DNA of 13,069 bases. It comes from Bacillota bacterium (GTDB lineage: Bacteria > Bacillota > Bacilli > Bacillales > Cytobacillaceae). Within the stretch, counting starts at the first letter, position 1, and the number at the start of each line of letters is the position of its first letter. The translations under genes and the position numbers were made by a program. Positions 1-6,596 of the stretch are shown here, in pieces. The notes under the pieces were generated by a model that saw nothing but the letters and a program-made list of their open reading frames with translations, made no database searches and had not been told where the DNA came from. The stretch is taken from positions 1 through 13,069 of the forward strand of contig JAEWDX010000133.1 in the NCBI GenBank assembly GCA_023389895.1. Direction: 5' to 3'.

Positions 1-156
1 AAATACAACCATTGTTTCTCCATTTTCATCACGTATCAATTTCCCATAGGGAAAAAACGGAAAGTCCTCAATCTCAATTTCATTCATTACAAAATGATCA
101 TCAATCCATTCCATCACCTTTTCTTCATAAACCTCTTGTTCATTCAAGGACATCAT
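1..156 (-). CDS. Hypothetical protein, 5' part only (runs off window)
   Basis: An open frame of 52 codons starts at 156 and runs off the left edge without a stop. It begins MMSLNEQEVYEEKVMEWIDD and is strongly acidic, with no membrane segment in the visible part. The start is chosen because AAGGAG (minus strand, 165-170) lies 8 nt upstream; another ATG at 160 is in a different frame. A terminator (188-223) separates it from the methyltransferase pseudogene upstream, so it is probably transcribed from its own promoter. I do not recognise the family. The neighbouring phage-type methyltransferase remnant makes a prophage or island origin plausible, but that is inference. Confidence 0.6.
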   Translation of the reverse strand, partial: MMSLNEQEVYEEKVMEWIDDHFVMNEIEIEDFPFFPYGKLIRDENGETMVVF

Positions 157-187
157 ACATCTTTCTCCTTTCTATGTTTTCGCCCAT

Positions 188-223
188 AAAAAAGCACGTT
201 AGATGAGAATAATCCAACATGCT
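188..223 (-). terminator. Rho-independent terminator after the methyltransferase pseudogene
   Basis: On the minus strand AGCATGTTGGAT and ATCTAACGTGCT form a 12-bp stem with two G-T wobbles around a 7-nt loop, followed directly by TTTTTT (188-193). It lies 14 nt after the stop codon of the methyltransferase remnant. Confidence 0.8.
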
Positions 224-237
224 CAAAAATTGATTTA

Positions 238-843
238 CTATAAATTTTCTGCAATACCAGCCATAATATATTCCGCACATGGTACGGAAATCGCATTTCC
301 AATCGCTTTATATCTAGCATAATCACTAATGATTTCATTCTCATTTCCCAAAGCTGTCCAGCCCTCTGGTAATCCCATTAAACGTTCACATTCCAATGGA
401 GTTAGTTGTCGTATAAAACCTTCTTTTTCTTTCCCCTCATACCAAAAAGAAAAGATATTAACTGAACCAGCTAGCAAAGTTGGGAAAGGTGCATTTGTCC
501 GTCCAAAACTTCCAATGAATCCTGATTTGTTTTTATCTTTTGCGGTACTTCGCATACGTCTTTCTTGAAAGGGACTGACGACGGGTATTTTCCCCCTTAC
601 TTTTTCAGAAGATCTTCGACTGGTTGCGGTGGAGGGTGGCCTGCTTTCTTCCTCGAACCATTCCAGCGTTTGCCCAGACTCCAGAAGCAGGCATTGGAAC
701 ATTGGTTTTTGGAAAATGCCTTTTTGTAATAGAAATAGGCGCTTTCTCTACTTCACTTGCCCATATGTAATCCCATAACGAGACGCCGCCAATGGAAATA
801 CACCGATACCATCAAATAAACTTCCTAACGTTAATTCGGTCAT
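238..843 (-). pseudogene. Degenerate C5-cytosine DNA methyltransferase (phage/Dcm type)
   Basis: The piece from 843 starts MTELTLGSLFDGIGVFPLAA, the N-terminal SAM-binding motif I of C5-cytosine methyltransferases. It hits a stop at 748-750, but a one-base shift restores WASEVEKAPISITKRHFPK. Around 700-705 this jumps to PMPASGVWANAGMVRG, which normally lies far downstream, so the central part with the catalytic Pro-Cys motif and the ENV motif is missing. A second frame change near 605-655 leads into the C-terminal part (to 238). That part carries RQLTPLECERLMGLPEGW and YKAIGNAISVPCAEYIMAGI, the motif IX-X region. With the nucleophile lost and at least two frame breaks, the gene cannot make an active enzyme. 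A start with GGTG upstream is still visible. The layout resembles phage and mobile-element methylases. The gene begins about 30 nt past the terminator of the ATPase gene, leaving little room for a promoter. Confidence 0.85.
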
Positions 844-873
844 ATTTCACCTTCCATTCTTCGTTTTTAGTCA

Positions 874-905
874 TAAAAAAAGATGCTCTTTTTAATTGAG
901 CATCT
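874..905 (-). terminator. Rho-independent terminator after the RloC-like ATPase gene
   Basis: Minus strand AGATGCTC, loop AATTAAAAA, GAGCATCT: a perfect 8-bp stem followed by a run of T residues. It begins about 20 nt downstream of the TGA at 925-927. The T run is only on the minus-strand 3' side, so it serves the ATPase gene. Confidence 0.85.
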
Positions 906-924
906 GATTTGACTCTTAAAATTA

Positions 925-3459
925 TCATGGTCTATTTTCTTTAATAAATTTTTCGCAGGCACCGAGATATTCTTTTAATATTGTGGGTTCAGGTATTTCC
1001 TCACCTAATCCCGAAGCACGATCATGAACCCAATTAGAACAATTTCTCATACCTGTTTCAATTTCTAAATATAATTCGGTAGTAAATGGTGCCCTTTTTA
1101 ATCTTTGAGTTTGTATCGCAGGGTTGAACCTTTGTACCGAGTCGTTAAATAAAATTTCTTCTATGCTTCTTTCCCATGTTTCTCTCAATTTTTCGCACCA
1201 TAACTTAGCCCCATCTTCATATTCTTTTAATTTTTCTGGCATATCTGGTGTTATATTTTTGTGCCTAGATTCTAAACCTTGTAGTTCCTGTTTCAAATGT
1301 GAAATTCTACCATTTACAGGTAAACCTATCCATGGAAGGGATTTATCGATTATCCCAGTAGTCGTTTGAATTTTTCTAATTGTAGTAGATAGATAATTCA
1401 CTCCTTGTTCTTGACACTTATTCTGAAGTGCTAATAAAAATGTTAAATCATGCGTAAATATTACTACCTGTTTTCGCTGTGCTTCTTCTATCAGTCTATC
1501 AGCAATAATATCTCTTCTTTTATAATCCAAAGAAGATACTGGATCATCAAAGACAATGCAAACGTTATTGTTGTGTATGGATGTTTCCGCTAAAAAGTTT
1601 GCTAAAGCGATAGATCTTTGTTCACCCTCACTCAATATTTCTAAAGGTCTCTTCTCTTTTACAGTAAGTTTATTTAAAGTAGTACCTCTACTTCCCCTTT
1701 GTTTTATTTCAGCCGAAAACTCAGCTTTAAGTTTTTTACATTCTTCATTGAATGTTTTTACATATTCATCTGTTACATATTTTGCAAATAATTTATTTTG
1801 TATTGATGTTATTGAGCGAGTAGTAATTCTACACTTTTCAGCTTGTTTAATCCATTTACTATTAATTATAAACATTTCAATATCGGGTAATAGCTTTTCA
1901 GCTCTTAGTTTATCAGTATATTCATTTTCGGAAGCTTGAAGTTGTTTTATTTCATTTTCTACATTTTCAGAATTAAGTCCTGAAACCAACATTTTAATAT
2001 GTTCAATGGCTGTATCTATATTTTCTAGTACTATTTCATAATTTTCTATGCTTTCATACCATTCATAAGATTCAAGTGATTGTACAATTTTTTCACGTAA
2101 GTTGTTAAATTCAATTTCTCCATTAGTTAGTTGACTGTATAATTCAGGTTTATTTTCTTGAATCCACTCATCTATCTTGGATCCTCTAGTAAAAATAGTA
2201 CAATCTGTGTCATTAAAATTTGATTTAATTTTTTTGATGTCATTATTTTTATAAGTTAAGTTTTTTTCCGCATCACTTTTTAAATACTTCCAGTATTTGC
2301 CAATTAGTGCAATTCCGAGAATATCTTGCTTGCAAAAAATACAATAATCAATTTCTTGTTCGATAGTTTGATAATACTTTTGAGCGGCCTCTATAAATTC
2401 CTTCCATTCTTTAGAACCTAAATTATCTATATGGTCACTTTTAAATTGAGTTATTCCATCTTCTAAAGAAATCTTTTTATAGTGATTTCTTTGTTCAATT
2501 AGCTCTTTTGTTTTGGATATTCTTTCCGAATTGAATTTTCTATTTAAGCTAATAATTTTAGTTTTTATACTGTCTAGATTAGATATTAGTTTTTGATATT
2601 CATTTTTCTTCCCTTCTAAGTTCATTGATTGTAACTTGGCTCTACGAGTTATATTTTCTTTATTTTTGTTAATATCTGCTTCTGAAACTTTTATTTTATC
2701 TTTAAATTGATTAATATCTGTTTCACTATTCAATTGAGCTACGGCATGCTTGATAGAAGTTTCTTTATCAAAATACTTTATAAAATCATTTTGAACTTTC
2801 TTTGCAGAAATTTCTTCTTCAAATTTACTCTTGATTTTCTCAATATTAAGTAGGAAATCATCAAAAAAATTAAACTCAGTTGGCGAAAAAGATAATTCGG
2901 CTTCTTTCGTTAAATCGTGTATAGCACTGTGAGAATCGAACACTGTAATTCGATTGGTATAAGGATGATCCTTATCAGTAGGATAATGTATCTCCTCTAT
3001 ATTTCCACTATCATCTTCAAAAATAACTTTTGAACTAGGAGGTTCAGAAGTTTCTTCGAATAAATTAGGTAGTATATTTTTATCACCTCTAGAAATAAAG
3101 ATGTTGTTTAGAATTCTAGTGTATCCAGATTTACCACTACCATTCTCCCCATATACTAAAGTAACTTCATCTCCAACGGGAAATGTTTCCTTGTTATTAA
3201 TAGCATTTACACCACTAACATTTGATAAACCTCTCCATTTTATATCTGGTATATTACTAGTAACAGTTTTACTATTCGAAAAATTTAATCCCTTTTTTTC
3301 TAGTGGTTCACTAACAAGGCCATTCTCTTTTTTGAAAATAAGAAAAATCCCTTCTATATCCTCATCTGTAATTGAGCGATTGCTTAATAATTTTTCTGCT
3401 ATTACTTGTTGCCAATATGGTTGCCCTTCTACCCAACTAATAATATCAGTTATAATCAT
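925..3459 (-). CDS. RloC/PrrC-like coiled-coil AAA ATPase, candidate anti-phage HEPN nuclease
   Basis: The product is 844 aa. An SMC/Rad50-like ATP-binding fold is split by a long coiled coil: Walker A GENGSGKS at 104-111, ABC-signature-like LSEGEQ at 609-614, Walker B with D638-D639 and a D-loop SSLD, and an H-loop His670 in FTHD. Two charged coiled-coil stretches (about 195-360 and 395-540) flank CIFC (Cys373, Cys376), placed like a Rad50 zinc hook; RloC proteins are known to have such a hook. Near the C-terminus R805-N-x5-H812 fits the Rx4-6H motif of HEPN ribonucleases, the superfamily proposed to include the PrrC and RloC anticodon nucleases. The likely role is an ATP-gated RNA-cleaving suicide response to phage; the RNA target cannot be read from the sequence. 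The start at 3459 is preferred over the ATG at 3480 because GGGAGGAG lies 9 nt before it. The gene is visibly more AT-rich than yfjO/yfjP, suggesting transfer. It could instead belong to another coiled-coil ATPase-HEPN defence family. Confidence 0.8.
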   Translation of the reverse strand: MIITDIISWVEGQPYWQQVIAEKLLSNRSITDEDIEGIFLIFKKENGLVSEPLEKKGLNFSNSKTVTSNIPDIKWRGLSNVSGVNAINNKETFPVGDEVTLVYGENGSGKSGYTRILNNIFISRGDKNILPNLFEETSEPPSSKVIFEDDSGNIEEIHYPTDKDHPYTNRITVFDSHSAIHDLTKEAELSFSPTEFNFFDDFLLNIEKIKSKFEEEISAKKVQNDFIKYFDKETSIKHAVAQLNSETDINQFKDKIKVSEADINKNKENITRRAKLQSMNLEGKKNEYQKLISNLDSIKTKIISLNRKFNSERISKTKELIEQRNHYKKISLEDGITQFKSDHIDNLGSKEWKEFIEAAQKYYQTIEQEIDYCIFCKQDILGIALIGKYWKYLKSDAEKNLTYKNNDIKKIKSNFNDTDCTIFTRGSKIDEWIQENKPELYSQLTNGEIEFNNLREKIVQSLESYEWYESIENYEIVLENIDTAIEHIKMLVSGLNSENVENEIKQLQASENEYTDKLRAEKLLPDIEMFIINSKWIKQAEKCRITTRSITSIQNKLFAKYVTDEYVKTFNEECKKLKAEFSAEIKQRGSRGTTLNKLTVKEKRPLEILSEGEQRSIALANFLAETSIHNNNVCIVFDDPVSSLDYKRRDIIADRLIEEAQRKQVVIFTHDLTFLLALQNKCQEQGVNYLSTTIRKIQTTTGIIDKSLPWIGLPVNGRISHLKQELQGLESRHKNITPDMPEKLKEYEDGAKLWCEKLRETWERSIEEILFNDSVQRFNPAIQTQRLKRAPFTTELYLEIETGMRNCSNWVHDRASGLGEEIPEPTILKEYLGACEKFIKENRP

Positions 3460-3468
3460 TTTCTTCTT

Positions 3469-3476
3469 CTCCTCCC
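3469..3476 (-). promoter_or_regulatory. Ribosome binding site that fixes the ATPase start
   Basis: Minus-strand GGGAGGAG with a 9-nt spacer to the ATG at 3459. It lies inside the codons that would follow the upstream ATG at 3480, which has no good Shine-Dalgarno sequence. The shorter 844-residue protein is therefore the better call. Confidence 0.75.
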
Positions 3477-3677
3477 ACATATGTTCATTATGATAAGCTT
3501 ACCATATTTATACAGAAAATTTGACATAACTCTATCTTATGTGACAAAAGTTTACAGGAGAAGAAAACTCAAAATAACAATTGTAAAAAAGTTAATATTA
3601 CTCTAAAACAATTAATTAGAGTTTCCAAATATATTTTTAGCAAATCTAATCGAAACGATAAATAGATTTTAATATAC

Positions 3678-3714
3678 AAAAAGACGACCACAATCATTTT
3701 AAACTGTAGTCGTC
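3678..3714 (-). terminator. Terminator of the yfjP-yfjO unit
   Basis: Minus-strand GACGACTACAGT pairs with ATTGTGGTCGTC, 12 positions including wobbles, around an 8-nt loop, followed by TTTTT. It lies about 140 nt after the yfjO stop. The plus-strand side is also T-rich (TATTATTTTATT) after the stem, so it may act in both directions. Confidence 0.75.
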
Positions 3715-3748
3715 GTATTATTTTATTGTGTTCCCACACCCCAGATCA

Positions 3749-3781
3749 ATTACCACTGAAAAGGTAATGTGGTTTTTCAGT
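3749..3781. repeat. Two interleaved inverted repeats in the yfjO 3' region
   Basis: ATTACC (3749-3754) is complementary to GGTAAT (3763-3768). The 8-nt loop between them, ACTGAAAA (3755-3762), is complementary to TTTTCAGT (3774-3781). The two stems overlap as in a pseudoknot, but the connecting loops are too short for both to form together, so they would be alternative hairpins. Function is unknown. Confidence 0.5.
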
Positions 3782-3854
3782 ACCTTATTTCTAGTTTTTT
3801 CACCTTCTCCTATAAACTCTAAATGCTTGTGAAAGTGTTTAGAACTAAGGATTT

Positions 3855-5240
3855 CTATATAGTTTTTCTTTGTAGCAACGATACACACTCCACATGCGCC
3901 GTCTGCGGAAACATATCCACCGGATGAATCATTTCCACCCTATACTTTGAACTTAGAACCGCAATATCTTTCGCCAATGTAGAAGGATTACAAGAAACAT
4001 AAACAACCTTCTTCGGTTTTACTTTCAAAATGGTTTTAAGGAGCTGTTCGTCTAACCCTGTTCTTGGAGGATCGACAATAATAACATCTGGCCTCCAACC
4101 TTCTTTCACCCATTTCTGGAGCCATTCTTCGGCTTTTCCCGTTACGTATTTAGCATGGGAAATTCCATTTCGGGCAGCATTTTTCTTTGCATCTTCAATT
4201 GATTCAGGAATAATGTCCATGCCACGAATTTCGGCAGCGCCGTCCGCGACCCACAATCCGATTGTGCCTACTCCGCAATACGCATCTACAACTTTTTCCT
4301 TGCCTGTTAACGCAGCTACTTTTTTCACTTCATTATATAATTTGACTGTTTGCTCAGGATTTAGCTGGAAGAAGGTTCTTGCTGAAAGCTCGAAGCTTAA
4401 GTCTCCGAGTGTTTCTTGAATAAAGTCTTTCCCGTCTAGTCCAACTGTTTCTTCGCCAAAAATTAAAGAGGTCTTTTGACCATTAATGTTTTGGATGATT
4501 GATTTTACTTCTGGAAGCCGTTTCTTAATTTCTTCTATTAATAATGCTTTTTTCGGCAACTCTTTTTTTGTTGTGATTAAGACAATTTGCAGCTCTCCTG
4601 TTTGGATGCCTATTCTAGCGACGATTGTTCTCACGGGACCTTTTCTTGTTTTTTCATTGTAAATCGGAATTTGCAGATCCTGGAGAATTTTCTTGACCGT
4701 TTCTGTTGCTCGAATGGTTTGTGGATGCTGAACAGCACATTGGTCAATGTTAATGAGCGTGTGAGAATTCATCCCATATAAGCCAGCCAACACTTTTCCA
4801 TCCTTCATGCCAACTTGGAATTGGCTTTTGTTGCGGTATTTCCACGGATCGTCCATGCCGATTGTTTCTTTTATATTTAGCTCATTAATATTTAATTTCG
4901 TGTGGCGCTCCAATGCTTGAATGACGATATCACGCTTTTCCTTCAGTTGCTGGCTATATTGAATGTGCTGAAGCTGACAGCCGCCACATTGCTCATATAC
5001 TGAGCATAATGGCTGAACACGGAATTCAGATTGTTTACGGATTTTTTTTATTTTAGCCTCGGTGAATTTCGGGTGTACCTTTGTTACCTCGACAACGACC
5101 TCCTCACCAGGCAAAGCCCCAGGAACAAAGACAACCTTCTTTTTGAAATAGCCGACACCTTCCCCATTAATACCGAGTCTTTTTATTGTTAATGGGAAAT
5201 TTTGCTTTAGTTTTATCTCAACAGCTTGCTCTTGTTTCAT
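3855..5240 (-). CDS. rlmD: TrmA/RlmD-family RNA uridine C5-methyltransferase (YfjO-like)
   Basis: The 461-aa enzyme would transfer a methyl group from S-adenosylmethionine to C5 of a uridine in RNA. An N-terminal TRAM RNA-binding domain covers about 8-66. Fe-S cluster cysteines are C79, C85, C88 (C-x5-CGGC pattern) and C168. The SAM fold includes DAYCGVGTIGL (319-329) and DPPRTGLD (390-397). Cys417 in YVSCNPSTLAKD is the expected nucleophile and Glu451 in HVEC the base. The N-terminus (GINGEGVGYFKKK, FVPGALPGEE) resembles B. subtilis YfjO more than its paralogue RlmCD (YefA), so the exact target (23S rRNA U1939, U747 or another RNA) is uncertain. It starts 18 nt after the yfjP stop with GGAG about 13 nt upstream, so it is probably co-transcribed and perhaps translationally coupled. 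The order yfjP-yfjO is shared with B. subtilis. Length and motifs are complete. Confidence 0.92.
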   Translation of the reverse strand: MKQEQAVEIKLKQNFPLTIKRLGINGEGVGYFKKKVVFVPGALPGEEVVVEVTKVHPKFTEAKIKKIRKQSEFRVQPLCSVYEQCGGCQLQHIQYSQQLKEKRDIVIQALERHTKLNINELNIKETIGMDDPWKYRNKSQFQVGMKDGKVLAGLYGMNSHTLINIDQCAVQHPQTIRATETVKKILQDLQIPIYNEKTRKGPVRTIVARIGIQTGELQIVLITTKKELPKKALLIEEIKKRLPEVKSIIQNINGQKTSLIFGEETVGLDGKDFIQETLGDLSFELSARTFFQLNPEQTVKLYNEVKKVAALTGKEKVVDAYCGVGTIGLWVADGAAEIRGMDIIPESIEDAKKNAARNGISHAKYVTGKAEEWLQKWVKEGWRPDVIIVDPPRTGLDEQLLKTILKVKPKKVVYVSCNPSTLAKDIAVLSSKYRVEMIHPVDMFPQTAHVECVSLLQRKTI

Positions 5241-5258
5241 GTTGTCATTTCAACTCCA

Positions 5259-6119
5259 TTATTCGATACTTCTCCATAAATATAGAGAAGCATAGCTTAA
5301 GTAAGGCTCCCAGCCTTTTGAAAATTGCTCCATTTGGTCTAAGGTTGGTTTCGCATCTAATTGATATAGCTTTTTTAAGGCGTTTTGAATACCGATGTCT
5401 GCGACTGGAAAGAGATTTGGTCTACCGAGCCCGAACATAAGGAAGTTTTGCACAGTCCAAGGACCGACTCCACGCAATTTGATTAACTGTTTAAATATAT
5501 CTTCATCGGATTGTTCTTTCTGCTCTGCGAAGTTTAAGTTGCCAGCCACGATTTCTTTTGCAATTCCAATGACATACTCCGCTTTTCTTCCACTAAATTG
5601 GAGTTCACGAAGCTGTTCCACTGTTAACTCAGCAACTACTTCTGGCTGTGGATAAAACCAAACTCCATCTTTTTCAAAGCCAAATGTTTGGACGAAACGC
5701 TCTGTAAGTCTCATCGCAAAAGTCATGTTTAGCTGTTGATGAATGATGCATTTTAGTAAACAACTATACGGAGAAAAATCAAGTATTAGTGGTGTTCCAT
5801 AATGCTCATGGAAAATATTCTTTAAATCAGACTCAATGAAATGTGCATGAATTCTTTCAAGCGGCACCTTCCATTGAAAAATTTCTGCCAATCTTTCAAG
5901 CGATTTTTCTGTATATGGCCCATCTATTCCCGTAACAATAAATTCGGGCTCCTTTGTTGTTCCAACCGCTCTCACTTCGGCTGCTATCGGATGATTTTCT
6001 ATTAAAAGCGGCACTTTTACCAATCTATTTTCGATTTCGACTTCATGAAGTGGGTCAATCGAAAGTCTGTCCAACACAAGATCAAAGTTATATGGTCCTG
6101 TTATTTGAATTGTTTCCAA
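5259..6119 (-). CDS. yfjP: AlkA-like DNA-3-methyladenine glycosylase (YfjP-like)
   Basis: The 286-aa base-excision repair enzyme would release alkylated purines such as 3-methyladenine from DNA. The first 100 or so residues form the divergent N-terminal domain. The helix-hairpin-helix is at about 212-228 (LIKLRGVGPWTVQNFLM), followed by the catalytic Asp241 in PVADIGIQ. HQQLNMTFAMRL (127-138) is the conserved helix of the HhH-GPD core. The family includes E. coli AlkA and B. subtilis YfjP. The start codon is TTG at 6117-6119, supported by GGACGGAG 5 nt upstream; no in-frame ATG nearby has a comparable site. It is the first gene of a two-gene unit with the methyltransferase gene, with its own extended -10 promoter. 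The pairing of a DNA repair and an RNA modification gene is conserved but does not imply one pathway. Confidence 0.9.
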   Translation of the reverse strand: METIQITGPYNFDLVLDRLSIDPLHEVEIENRLVKVPLLIENHPIAAEVRAVGTTKEPEFIVTGIDGPYTEKSLERLAEIFQWKVPLERIHAHFIESDLKNIFHEHYGTPLILDFSPYSCLLKCIIHQQLNMTFAMRLTERFVQTFGFEKDGVWFYPQPEVVAELTVEQLRELQFSGRKAEYVIGIAKEIVAGNLNFAEQKEQSDEDIFKQLIKLRGVGPWTVQNFLMFGLGRPNLFPVADIGIQNALKKLYQLDAKPTLDQMEQFSKGWEPYLSYASLYLWRSIE

Positions 6120-6124
6120 GTAGT

Positions 6125-6132
6125 CTCCGTCC
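6125..6132 (-). promoter_or_regulatory. Ribosome binding site supporting the TTG start of yfjP
   Basis: Minus-strand GGACGGAG with a 5-nt spacer to the TTG at 6117-6119. Its quality is the main reason for accepting the non-ATG start. Confidence 0.7.
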
Positions 6133-6149
6133 TTTAACCATTTTTCCGT

Positions 6150-6158
6150 ATTATAGCA
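6150..6158 (-). promoter_or_regulatory. Extended -10 promoter for yfjP-yfjO
   Basis: Minus strand reads TGCTATAAT: a perfect sigma-A -10 (6150-6155) preceded by the TGn extension (6156-6158). No good -35 is found 16-18 nt upstream, which is usual for extended -10 promoters. It lies about 30 nt before the yfjP start. Confidence 0.6.
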
Positions 6159-6180
6159 TTATTTTAGCCGATATTTCTAA

Positions 6181-6396
6181 GACTTGTCTTTTTTCATGAA
6201 GAAAACTCGCTGATCGGTGGGCCTTGGAAAGGCGAAGCGTGATTCGTAGTTGCACTTAAACTTAATTCCTAAAATTGGCACCAACGTCGAACTAACTTCT
6301 GCGCTGATAATTTATACGTTTAACGTGTGAAAAGAAACCCCAATTTCTAATACATCCGGGTTCCTTAAAAATTTTGAATAGGGCTGATTTCGATCT
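6181..6396. other. Intergenic stretch with no gene seen
   Basis: No supported gene on either strand. A small hairpin GCCTT-gga-AAGGC lies at 6221-6233. A degenerate extra unit of the downstream tandem repeat (GCTGATTTCG) is at about 6383-6392. Confidence 0.5.
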
Positions 6397-6522
6397 TATC
6401 GAGTACTTTTTCCAATTTATCGAGCTGATTTCGGAAATTATCTAGCAGATTTTTTAAAACATCGAGCACTTTTCATAAATTATCTAGCAGATTTCTGATC
6501 CTATCGAGCATTTTCAATTTCA
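6397..6522. repeat. Tandem array of six 21-bp units
   Basis: Six contiguous 21-bp units begin at 6397, 6418, 6439, 6460, 6481 and 6502. Each opens with TATCGAG, TATCTAG or CATCGAG, and most continue GCAGATTTC or GCACTTTTC. A weak seventh unit precedes them. The first seven bases are well conserved and the last few vary. The length equals seven codons: one minus-strand frame reads leucine/aspartate heptads (LDKLEKVLDKIEI) but an in-frame TGA interrupts it and there is no start signal. This looks like a non-coding intergenic repeat of a kind seen in Bacillaceae genomes rather than a gene. Confidence 0.85.
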
Positions 6523-6547
6523 CGCAAGGAAATTTCTACCTCTTCCT

Positions 6548-6586
6548 AAAAAAAGCAGTCTCTATGCCATATACATAGAAACTGCT
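6548..6586 (-). terminator. Terminator of the MFS transporter gene
   Basis: Minus-strand AGCAGTTTCTATG pairs with CATAGAGACTGCT around a 7-nt loop, followed by TTTTTT. It begins 11 nt after the transporter stop codon (6597-6599). Confidence 0.9.
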
Positions 6587-6596
6587 TTAAAATAGG

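Larger units (their letters stand above)
3481..3854. other. Intergenic gap between ATPase gene and yfjO-like gene
   Basis: No coding signal was seen on either strand. The part next to the ATPase gene is very AT-rich. Possible -35/-10 pairs there (for example TTGTCA, 17 nt, TCAAAT near 3513-3542 on the minus strand) are weak, so no promoter is called. A small hairpin, ACTCTAA with TTAGAGT, lies at about 3600-3622. The yfjO-side half holds the terminator at 3678-3714 and the interleaved inverted repeats at 3749-3781. Confidence 0.6.

Noticed and set aside
3101..3493. Plus-strand open frame of 130 codons opposite the ATPase gene.
   Set aside because: It is a shadow of the minus-strand gene: the composition is the reverse complement of well-conserved ATPase motifs, including the Walker A region.
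6376..6522. A short coiled-coil protein encoded by the 21-bp repeats (leucine heptads on the minus strand, LSS-rich on the plus strand).
   Set aside because: Stops interrupt the frames, there is no ribosome binding site, and a period of seven codons creates apparent heptads automatically.
6397..6522. The 21-bp tandem repeats as a CRISPR array.
   Set aside because: Units are contiguous with no unique 30-40 bp spacers, and no cas genes are present.
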